Positions 23,690 to 33,800 of a stretch of DNA of 64,000 bases are shown in pieces. The DNA comes from Symsagittifera roscoffensis (taxonomy: Eukaryota > Xenacoelomorpha > Acoela > Convolutidae): contig NC_087068.1 of NCBI RefSeq assembly GCF_963678635.1, positions 11,228,027 to 11,292,026 on the forward strand. The letters run 5' to 3'. The notes beneath the pieces are model-generated. The model saw only the letters and a list, made by a program, of their open reading frames with translations, had not been told where the DNA came from and did not search any database. How positions within the stretch are numbered: the first letter of the stretch is position 1; every line of letters starts with the position of its first letter. The position numbers and the translations under genes were made by a program.

Positions 23690-24670
23690 TTGCCTGAGCT
23701 GTTTAATCTGAAGTTAGTGGAAGTTAATTACAAAGGAGACACTCAAATGCGAGCAGTCAAGGAGTTAGTAGCGGCCAAGGACCCAGAAATCCAAAGAAAG
23801 ATCCGCGCAATGGATGCGTATTTAGGGAATATACCCACGATTTTCACGTTCGCAAGAACTGCCTCTGGATGGACGAACGCCTTGTCATCCTGATCGCTAT
23901 ACAGAAAGCGGTAGTAAACCGGATTCACTGTTTCCACCATGGTCGGGCGAAAATGTTTGATGCGGCGAGGGACGTGTGGTTCCCTTATATCCATTGGAGT
24001 TTGTTGGCTGCCGCCGATGACTGCAAGGAATGCACTGAAGCAGGTAAAAGCGTTAAAAGAAAGTGCGCCAAAGGTGACATAGGGAAGATTTACGAACCTA
24101 GGGAGCCAAACGAATGCCTCCAATTAGACTTTTGGAGTCCGATTAAGTATCTAAATGAGTCGGGTAAACATGTCCTTGTGGCGGTGGACCGTTTTTTTTG
24201 GTGGCCATCGGCGATGATTGGCCGAAATAATAGGAGTGATAAAGTCCTAAAATTTATGAAACACTATATATCTCATCACGGAGTGCCAAGGAAAAATTTT
24301 TATGGATCAAGGTTCTAGTTTTACGTCCAGGGCTGTAAAGTCATTTTGTAATTCCGAAATAATAGAAATTGTCTACTATCCTGTAAATGATCACCGGGCC
24401 ACCGGGTGCGTGGAACGTACAATTAGTAGTCTGAAAAATTTTGTCTTGACCTATGCAAAAGAAAAATACCACGGAAACCTTGAATGTATGGTAGAACGCG
24501 CGCTTAGTGCTCTTAGATTTGCACCTAACGTTACACTGAAAATCACGCCTTTCGAAGCACATCACGGCTGGGAGGCAAATACGGTTCTCCGAAATCTCAC
24601 GAAAAAACTGTCGTTACAAAACCTCAACTGGGAAAAAAGGTTGAGACAAAAGTCTGCATGTTTAGATTAA
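23690..24670 (+). pseudogene. Retroviral-type integrase, frameshifted
   Basis: Three frames together spell one integrase. 23690-23893 carries an upstream part. 23869-24318 carries the zinc-binding region (H/H before and DDCKECTEAGK as the C-x2-C part) and the first catalytic aspartate in ECLQLDFWSP, then HHGVPRK. 24302-24670 carries the second aspartate in MDQGSSFTSRA and the catalytic glutamate in ATGCVERTISSLK. The motif order and the VERTISSLK block match Ty3/Gypsy-type integrases. Two frame changes (near 23880 and 24300) break the protein, so it cannot be functional as it stands. Confidence 0.75.
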
Positions 24671-24695
24671 CCTACCTCATCCGAGAGTGACCAAT

Positions 24696-25107
24696 TGGCT
24701 CACTCATAGAGTAATTTCAGAAAAGATACACCCTCTGTTCGTCACGCTATCTTATTTTCGGCCGGATAGATTCGTGCAAGTTGTTAGTCTAATACCGATC
24801 TTAATCTTACTCTAATATATAGTCTCAGTAGATCTAGTGTATACTAGTATTTGCGAGATAAGATATCAGGAACTGTTCTGGAGAAGAGCAACTGCTTGCT
24901 AAGTTAAGAAAATTATTAGAAAGTTTATGAATAGTTTCAGTCTTACAAGTTATTGTAAGAGTTAGTTATGGATCATGATTGGTTAGTAAGATGTATTTTA
25001 AAATGAAAGTTTTATCAATAATACAATTGGATGTAAATACTAGTTTTAAACTGGTTCCAAGATAGTGCAGCCCCGTCAACTTGAGTTTTTTGTTTAAGTT
25101 GCTGAAA
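24696..25107 (+). repeat. 3' LTR
   Basis: Partner of 23078-23493; same start tggctcactcatagag and end gttgctgaaa. The coding remnant ends about 25 bp before it. Confidence 0.75.
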
Positions 25108-26324
25108 TCGCTTTAGCTTTTATTTAAATTTAAAATTTAATTATTTTATATAATTTTTTCAAGTTTTATCTAAATTAAAATAATTTAAGTAATATTTTAC
25201 TGAAGTTAAAATAAAAAGCTTTAACTACATCGGTCATTTGAGGTAGTTTTTTAACAGCTGCGGCCCAAATTGTAATTGCATTCATGTGTTATTTTTGCGC
25301 CTCAATTTTGGTGTTTTAGTGTTTTTTTTTGCTCGTCGATTTATTTTATCGTTCAGCTGTCTAGAAAATAGCTCTATGCGGACACTGATCAATTGCAACT
25401 GTCTGGCCTACTATGTTTCATGCCAGTTGCAGGTTCCCCGAAATGGCTCAATGTTTCCAGAAGCATTCAGAAAACAACATAAACAAATCAGAGTGCACGC
25501 TCGGTTGCATTGCATTTCCACGCTAGTAGACTCTGAGCCTGTTCATGCCTAACCGCTAGTTTGTTCATACTTGGTTTTTATTCCACAACTATTTCAACAC
25601 TTGTTTCTACAATATACCATATAGCCAACGTTTCAGTAAAATAGGAAACTATATAATGCATTTACCATTTCCTTCGCTGGTAAGTAACATATTTTAAATC
25701 TGACAGACTGAATTCAACTTTCAATCGTTTCGGTATATACATGTATGTTTGCGCGGCTTTGATACACAATAAATATTGAATTTGCTTTCTAAAAAATAAT
25801 TCGTCCTCTAAATTGAAGAGCTATGTCAAATAAGGTCTCTTTTTTGCTCTGCATAAACGTGCACATTAAAGCATCCACCGATCAAGCGTTGAAAAATCGT
25901 TTGAGATGAAAATCACAGCGGTCATTTTTAGTTTTTATTCTAAAACTTGCCTGAAAAATTGTCAATTATAATTTGTTTTTCAAAAGTGAAATTTTCCTGA
26001 TTTATTAATTTTGTCTTCAATCATGTAATTTGAGATAGAATTACTAGAATTGTCCGTTCCAGGTAAGATTTTACACGTGAAATCATTTCACGTCTCTTTT
26101 TTCACCACAGAGCTAATTTGTTGATCGGACATAAAATATAACTGTTCAACATTTCACTGCTTTGCTGCTGTTTCACTCTAAAAAACAAGTAGACAATATT
26201 CTAATACCTTTTGTTCAGACGGGAATACAAAAAATACAGCATCGCTCCTCCGTTTGTATTGAAAAATTGAGCTTTGAAAACAAAATATTTTACCGTCTAG
26301 CTCAACAAATAAGGTAAATATCAT
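25108..26324. other. AT-rich interval, no supported gene
   Basis: An 88-codon open frame at 25286-25552 lacks motifs and splice context. Nothing else stands out. Confidence 0.4.
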
Positions 26325-26333
26325 GCTTTTTCT

Positions 26334-26790
26334 GGGTCTAGGACAACAAGCCGACGGGACTTCAAGCCGAAGGGACTTCAGGCCGAAAATTAAACTTTAC
26401 AAGCACCTCAAATCATTATTTTTTCATTTGTAAAACGTTGCTTGGCAAAATCGTAGGCTATTTTACTCCATACTAAGCGTTATTTATGACAATGAACCAC
26501 TTGGGATTGGCATCCGTTAATAATATCAGCCGGTTTTTGAAATGCATAAATTATAAACAAGAAAATTACCTTCAACCGTGTTTTATTTTTAAACTTTCCT
26601 AAACATCATTTGGAGGCTTAAATTTGATGAAAACGCTAATAAGTACCGAATAAAGATCATGAAATTGAGAAATTCTTCAAAAAAAATTTCAAATTAATCA
26701 TATTTCATCACTTAATGAGAAAATTTTCGGCTTGAAGTCCCTAATTTTACGATTCGGCTTGAAGTCCCGTCGGCTTGATGTCCGGCACCC
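26334..26790. mobile_element. TIR element with 9-bp target duplication
   Basis: The left end gggtctaggacaacaagccg and the right end cggcttgatgtccggcaccc are inverted repeats that extend about 38 bp and share accgacgggacttcaagcc-type sequence. The unit gggacttcaagccgaa is repeated just inside both ends. A perfect 9-bp sequence GCTTTTTCT flanks it (26325-26333 and 26791-26799). A 9-bp duplication and GGG..CCC ends are typical of Mutator-like elements, so a non-autonomous MULE is the best guess. It is 457 bp long and non-coding. Confidence 0.78.
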
Positions 26791-26841
26791 GCTTTTTCTA
26801 CTTTCTCGTACCCGCTTACAGACATTTTTCTGGCACTTCGG

Positions 26842-26883
26842 TGGTTAATTAAGCCAGGAGTGCCCAGAGGGTTATTTTTATGG
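26842..26883 (+). repeat. Detached leader fragment of the 23-kb LTR element
   Basis: 42 bp from tggttaattaagccagga to the tttttatgg end, identical by eye to 23495-23536 just after the 5' LTR at 23078-23493. No LTR sequence adjoins it here. Confidence 0.7.
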
Positions 26884-29400
26884 GGGATTGTTTTTTTTGT
26901 AGAACATTGCTACCCTCCCCTTGGCGACGGGACTACTGGCATAATTCTTGCAGAGTCGAATTCATATTCGTTTTGACGAGAACTAAGCAGCACTTATTTT
27001 TTTAAATGGCAATAAGACGACGAAGTCAATTTTCCGAATCAGTTTTTATTAGTAAAATCAGTTTTTGAAGAAAATTTTTTCTGAGTTTGAAATTGTAACA
27101 ATAGTTTCAGTAATTTTGAGTCAAGATCATTCTGTTTACTCTATACTCCATAGGGTTAGCTGCCTTTCTTTTGGGGGTTTATTTTAAGCTCTAGGTATAT
27201 AAATCGTTGACATTAATTAAAACTAATAAAAATGACAAGAGAAGCCGATTACTATCTTTAGCGCAGAACGTTCCGACCATAGTTATCTCTCCAAAAAATT
27301 TATAAAAATTTTTAAAAAATTTTGAAAATTTAATTAACACATTTAATGACTTACAAGCCGACAATTGAAAGTCTGAAAAATTGTTGAAACGATTGACAAA
27401 AAAAAGTTTTTCCGGTTCTATACATACAATCTCAATTTTTCGCTTGCGCTTCATCTCAAGATAGTTTTTGGCTTGTGATTCATCTCATTTGAAAGTGAAT
27501 TTTTGAAATTAATATCCTGCAAGAACAAATACTAATAATCATAATAAATCGTTTTCATATTAGACATTATTCAATAAAAATTTGTCAATTTACATAATTT
27601 TGTTATACAAGGACATCAAAAGGCCCGAAAGGTCAAGTCAGCGTATGCCTTAATTAAGCAGTACAATTTCGAAGAAGTAATAAAAAGTTTCAACTGTATA
27701 GTACTATCAGTTGTCCAAACCCTACAACCCCCTCTTAAGAATCAAAAGCCTTAAAAAGCGGTTCAACATTGGCACTTATGACCAGAATGGAGGAAAAGTC
27801 ATTTGAAAGGAAATGTTTAAACCATTTTTCGAATAATCTAATGGTTTTTGCGTTTTGATAATTGCACAAAATTAGTGTATTTTATTTTTGGAAACAAAGA
27901 TCCGATTTAGCTTTCTATCGACAATTTCTGCTGTTTTGTTATTATTTTTTGCAGAGCAACTGAATCAAACCAATCAGTTGAAGTTATCTAAGAAAATGAA
28001 ATGAAAAAGTTATGTTTTAGACCTGAAAGGGGGTTAGTAAAAATATTTTTCTTGGAAATGAGTTCTATAAAAATTGCCAACAATTTTGCATAGTGTTATG
28101 AGATGGAAAAATGCAAAAAAAATACTGCCATATCTTTAAAGATTATTGGATACCTTCGGCTCTGGGACCATTCTGCTCAGACCACCTTCCCAATATTATA
28201 AAGTTAGCAGTATCTGAGTTTTTGAAATTTTGCAAGAACAAATTTCAATACAACAAGCAACAGCCCAAATTAAAAATAAAAATTGCTGGTGATTGTAATT
28301 TTACTAGCAACGTGAGATTTAAAATTTGTCAGTATCCTATTAAAAAAACTAGTGCAATTAGATACTTAGCAATCAAAAAGTCCTACCTAAACTAAATTGA
28401 GGGCTTCAACTGTTATCCTAACTTTGCTTTATGTCCACATGATTATATCTGAAAAACAAAAAAAGTTGCAATGCTCAAAGCACTAATTTTACTCAAAAAC
28501 TCGTTGCACCAGCTCTGATTTGAAGCTCTAGTCTTCGGTTTTTTATCTGAAATTTCAAAATGGTTGAGATAAAAATTAAAATTTAGTTATTTTTGCAAAA
28601 ATCAGGTCCCCAAATTTCAAATTAAAACACAATTCCTACTGTTAGACATTTTTAGTTAACCGAAACATGTTTTTTCATATGCAAAATGAATGCTTAAAGG
28701 CTTCAAGTTTGCATTTAAATCTTTCAAAATAAACCTACAGATATAGAGTTGCAACGGGAGACAACTAATTGAAAAAAAAAACAAAGTGCTGTTGATAGTA
28801 GTTTTAACAAACTCCGGAGAATAGGGTGCAAGAGCAAAGGTGGAATATGATTGTCGATCAGCCAACTTTTAACTTTTCTGCAGGTTAAGAAGCAGCGTTG
28901 TGTTGGAAAACCTATCCGTTGCCCATAAACTTAAGTTTTACTGGGAATCAAAATTTTTTCTTAAATTTTCATGTATTTCTCTCCTTGACCAACTGTTCAT
29001 TGACCAGCACACAAACATCCAAATCCTTGAGCAGAGAAAGATTTTTAAATAAAGTTACTACCAGGCGATTGATTTTGAGTAAAGCAACTATAATTATTGT
29101 TTGTCTCCTTTTTTAAAGCAAAGTCTTGTCCCATAAATTTTTTCACGCCGCAAAGAAATTGTCAAATCGTCACTGAGAATGCACATTTTTTTGTCAATTA
29201 TTTATTATTTATTGCAAGTGTTTTTCTGGAAGGCTTGTCTGAACAACTTTTTTGTTTTCACCAAAAATAACTACTCTCTTGAATTTTTCTCGAAACCGTC
29301 GCCAAGTAACCTCAATTCCAGAAATAGTCAGTTTTAAACGATTCTGAAGAAAAAACGCGAGTCCAACTTTTGTCTGATTAATTGACCGAAGTTATCCGCA
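26884..29400. other. Long AT-rich interval, no supported gene
   Basis: Open frames of 94 codons at 28111-28395 (+) and 87 codons at 27191-27454 (-) have low-complexity K/F/N-rich translations and no recognisable domain or splice sites that chain together. Treated as non-coding. Confidence 0.4.
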
Positions 29401-29833
29401 AAATGCTGGGCAAATAATTACAAAAAAAAACAAACAGATGCATTACATTGCGAAAAAATGCCAAAAGACTATTTTATGCCATTCGACTGTCTAAATGTTT
29501 TAAAACGACTCACTGGGCAAAGTTATTGCCAAAGTTTACAAAAAAAGCCCATTACTCAAAAATTTGAAAATATGCTTAAAAAAATAATGCCTATCTTTAA
29601 GAATTAACGGAACAAATTCTTTAATAAAATAACGAACAATTATTTTTTTATAAAGTTTGTTCAATTAATTTTAAAGTTCAAATTTTGGTCTTTTTTGTTA
29701 ATTTTGACAATAATTTTGCCCGTTGTGCCGTTTTAAAACATTTAGACATTGAATGGCATGAAAAATATCTTTTGCCAACTTTTCGCGATATAATGTTTCT
29801 GTTTTCGATCAGTATTTATTTGTCCAGCATTTC
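29401..29833. mobile_element. Foldback-type inverted repeat element
   Basis: The left arm (about 29401-29540, from aaatgctgggcaaataat) and the right arm (about 29695-29833, ending atttgtccagcattt) are diverged inverted copies sharing the block ctaaatgttttaaaacg and its complement. The loop is about 150 bp. No protein is encoded. Confidence 0.6.
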
Positions 29834-30756
29834 GTAAACTATTTCGCGCCAAATCATCACACAAAGTTCTGCCACGCATTGTTTCCTCCAGCATTGATGA
29901 AAAAAGCCGACCAAAAATTAATCGCGAAACTTTTCAGAGCATTGTCTAGACGTTCGAGCAAAAACGGCTCGAATTATTTCAAAAAATTAAGACGATGTCT
30001 AATAAACTTGTTAAAAATATAAAACTGTTCTACAAAATGATTGCATGCCATACTTTCTTTCTGAAGTATGGGTCTACTGAAAACTGAAAAACAAGCTAGA
30101 GAACAACATTCTACAAATGAAGACTATTTATTTTCGAGATATCTGTTCAAACTCAGCTGAGTTTTCACGCTTCTCTGCAAATTAGTTTTCTCGATGTCAA
30201 AAGTAGATAGCAAATCTGTAACCAATCTTGACATTTGTTATCAGTTTTTGTCTATTTTTGGAGTTCTTGACTTAATTATCTCGTATGTTTTTGTAAGAAT
30301 TTAATCGAATTACCGCTTTAGGAGAAACTGGAACTCAACTCAAAAGTTTTCTTTCAGCATCAGTTTATCTTCTAGTTAATTTTAGTCTTCATAATCCCTT
30401 GCTTATCAATCAAAACGTTTGCTGTGCAGAAAAAAAACGTTTGCTCCGAAAAAAAATATATTTATCTTAACAGAAAAAAAGTAATCAAATTTGACGTTTT
30501 AGCAGCATTACATCTGCAGCCGGTGTAAAATAACGTCACACACGAACGTTCACGTTACAACGTTCAACAAGCATTCTCGTTGCATTCCAAACTGAGATGA
30601 AAAAAGAAAAAAGAATACATCTGCTCATTAAAGGTCACTAAAAGCGACCGAACTATCTATCAATCATTTTACGGCGAGTCGAGACTCACGCGCATAATTA
30701 CGACAAGAATTTACATCTTGGTTATGAGCCTGAAATCTTGAGAAGTGTTTGGAAAA
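29834..30756. promoter_or_regulatory. Upstream region of the SLC22 gene
   Basis: AT-rich DNA leading to the predicted start codon. No TATA element or other site can be assigned with confidence. An in-frame TGA at 30739-30741, six codons before the ATG at 30757, supports that ATG as the first usable start. The start context is ggaaaaATGG, with the favourable G at +4 and A at -3. Confidence 0.35.
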
Positions 30757-30847
30757 ATGGAGTCGCCCCCGGAAGAAGAGATCGTGGAGGTTATCAAACA
30801 TCCGGATCATGTGGAGCGAATGTTGACCGACATCATTGAGAAAATTG
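30757..30847 (+). CDS. SLC22 gene exon 1 (start codon)
   Basis: Encodes MESPPEEEIVEVIKHPDHVE and a short helix ending TDIIEKI, the cytosolic N-terminus, with one base of the next codon. The donor is G/GCAAGT, a GC-AG type intron. Using GC gives EKI-GGYKNKW at the join to exon 2, the usual SLC22 layout before span 1. The nearby GT (GGCAA/GTGAAT) would put exon 2 in the wrong frame. Confidence 0.75.
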
Positions 30848-33800
30848 GCAAGTGAATACACATTTTGATAACTGATCACTGAAATTATTTTTTACAGAAC
30901 CAGAGCTTAACTAGTCTGGTTAAACATAAAGCGAAATTATGTTTCCAAACTTTCGAGCTAACAGAAACAATTTTTAAGCCCAGACTTTTAAGTAAGGGCT
31001 AAGAATCAAGTGGAGCCCTAAAAAGATATTTCCTTTTGGGTTTTTTTAACCAAAAAATAAAGTGTTTGAGTCTTTTAACATACCCCGCTCAAAATTGATA
31101 ATTTTGCAAAAAGTGTACGGCCGAAAACGAAACAGTAATCGTGCTTGGTTGATGAAAAATTGAATGCGTCTACTATTTTTGTGAGCCAATTTCTAATACG
31201 GCAGAATTTTGAGCGGATGTCGGGGTGGTCAGTTATTTCTCCTGTTTTTATTTAGCGGTCAAGGCAAAATTCTGCTGCTTACTTGAAATAAGTTTGAATT
31301 GTGTCTAAGAATCTATGTTTTTGCCCTTTGACCAGTTCGGCTTTTTTATGAATTTACTTTAAAAAAGTGAGCAAAAAATTTCAAGCTTGTGCTGCAGTCT
31401 CATTGACTAAAGTTAGCCAATGAGTTTCCAGTGCAGTTCAAAAAAGCTGCTCACATTTTGTCAGTATAATTAAAAATTGGCCAAAATTTTTGATTATTTG
31501 ACAAAATTTTCAACTTTATTCAAGTAAGCAGCAGAGTTTTGCTGTGACTACGAAATTGAAATAGCAGAAACAACTGATCACCCCGACATCCGCTCAAAAC
31601 TCTGCCGTATTGGAAACTGGCTGACAAAAAAGTAGATGCATTCGTTTTTTTAATCAACCAAGCCCGGAAAAAACTGACCACACTCACACAGGGGCGGATC
31701 TAAGATTTCCTTCAAGGGGGATGGGGCGGATTTTCAAAATTTACGTGAGTTTTGTCGACCTTTTATTTAGGTCGACCAAATTGATTTTCCGAGCATTATC
31801 AGAACACTATAAAATCCTTATTTTGACCAAAAACGCTGCGCCGCAGGAAAATGTTTGAAAATGCTCTCCTTGAAAATAAGTACATATTGGTACCAAAAGC
31901 GCCTTTAGAAAAAATTGAAGATTTGTCGGCCGTAAAGGGATGTCGTGAAATAAAACCAAAGGGGAGACCCTTTAGTTGGTGAGTGGGTCGAATCCTTGAG
32001 AAAACCCCCCGATCTCTCCCCTTTATCCGGCCCAGCACTCACATCTGCTCAAAAATGTTTTCAAACTTCTACTGTTTAAGCTAAATTGTTTCAGTTCGAA
32101 AATATTTAGCTGATAAGTCATGAAATTTTGGTTTCAAAAGCTGTAAAAGTCTAGATCTCAGATTAGTTGGGTGTTGTTCTACGTAACATATTCTGAAAAA
32201 TTTGTTCTACGTAATTATTCTGAATGACTTTCGTTTAGTTAACTAAATTGGGCTAACAAGCTTACGCTGCCCCATAATTTGTTCCCACTTTTTTGGTCGG
32301 ATTGAAAAAAAAAAGAGCATTAGCATTTGTAACTCGAGTGAATCATTAGCAATTGTAAGCTTTCAAAAATGATGATTTATAGTCAAGTAAAACAATCAAT
32401 TGTGATGTCTAAAATCTGCAGGATTGTTTAAAATGGCATTAATTTGCCTACATCCTCCATTTTTTGTTTGAATTTCTCAATGCGGACAAAAATTATAATT
32501 AAATTTTTCTAACTTTAGTCCAATTAAGAGCGAGTAGAGCAAACGAGTGAAACGAAAAGCCACTTAATAAAGATTTAAATTTAAAGCTAAGAAAATGTAT
32601 ACTTTGAAGCATAATTCTGCAAACCCTAGCGTCAAGAGCTCCAAAATAACCTTTTAAAAGAATTTGAAAAAATAAAATGAAAGTTTTAAAAAATTTTGTT
32701 TTCCTTATTTTGTTTATTCAAAAAATTAACTGTAATAATGCTGTACGAAATGTTTAATTTTTCTGCGCATACCATGAAAAAAACACCAACTCAACCTGAA
32801 AAATAGTATAAAAATAAAGCTCCCCCCTTAAAATTAGTATATATTCAGAAAAATTTTAGGGACCGTCAGCCAAAAATGGACATCTCAAAATTATACAAAA
32901 GGGTACCCTTTGGGTCGGCAGGGGGTCGAATCTCTGAAAAAAATGACGTCCGCCCTAAACCCAACCCTCCGCCCCACACGTAAACTCCCCCTGCACATAA
33001 CTATGTTGTTACTTTGTTATTCGATCATTACTTCATCCGATAACCAGTTAAACTAATGATTTTATAGAGTCAATGAACCTAGTGAAGCCTCTTTTTGTTC
33101 CGATTTACGATGAAAACGGAATATTTATGCTCGGTGTGGTTTTTTTATTCAGTCAATTTTTGACGATCGAAATAATAGTTTTCGACTAAAATTTTTTATA
33201 CTCCATTGAAGATATCGACTTCTTGAGTTCATTTCTAAAAAGATATTTTTACCTCCGATTGTTTTTTGTAAAGTTCTGGGGGTTTGAAAATTGCCAAACT
33301 GGCCATGTTCTGGACTAAATTATGCTCGCTTTGAATAATTTATTCATATTGCTGAGAGCGTAACGCGAATTATTTATGCGTGGCGAGTTATCCCCGCACA
33401 ACAAAATCGTTCCAAACTGAATTGAGGCTAGCTAGTTGGTTCGGTCGTATTATTTTGTACCACTCAACATTTTACACTTTGATATTGTCCAAAGTTTAAC
33501 GGTTTTTATGTTTTTTTTCCCCAAAAAAATTCGATATGAACTAAGGGACAGTCGGAACATTCAGGGCTTTGTCTTGTATAGGCTCTAAAAATGTTTTTTT
33601 TTCAAGAAAAGTTTTAGAAGTCTCTAATAACTAAAGATGTGCATTCATACATATTAATGCGTCGAAAAAAATTCATCTGCTGAAAATGACGTAAATAGCC
33701 CTCTCCAAATACGAACGTGGAAAAACGTGAACGACTTCTAGTTTCGAAAGTGGAGTTTGATTTTGAGATTTCCAGCGGAATTAAAACTCTACCTGTTGAT

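Larger units (their letters stand above)
23078..25107 (+). mobile_element. LTR retrotransposon reduced to an integrase fragment
   Basis: Direct repeats of about 415 bp at 23078-23493 and 24696-25107 begin tggctcactcatagagtaat and end gttgctgaaa. The 1.2-kb interior keeps an integrase segment with frameshifts and a leader that begins tggttaattaagcc directly after the 5' LTR, where a primer-binding site would sit. Gag, protease, reverse transcriptase and RNase H are missing. A 42-bp leader match also occurs at 26842-26883. Confidence 0.78.

Noticed and set aside
23690-24670. Functional integrase gene or domesticated integrase
   Set aside because: Two frame changes and flanking LTRs show it is a broken retroelement remnant.
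30847-30852. GT donor GGCAA/GTGAAT for SLC22 exon 1
   Set aside because: It would join exon 2 in a frame that destroys the first span and meets a stop; the GC donor one codon earlier gives the family-typical join.
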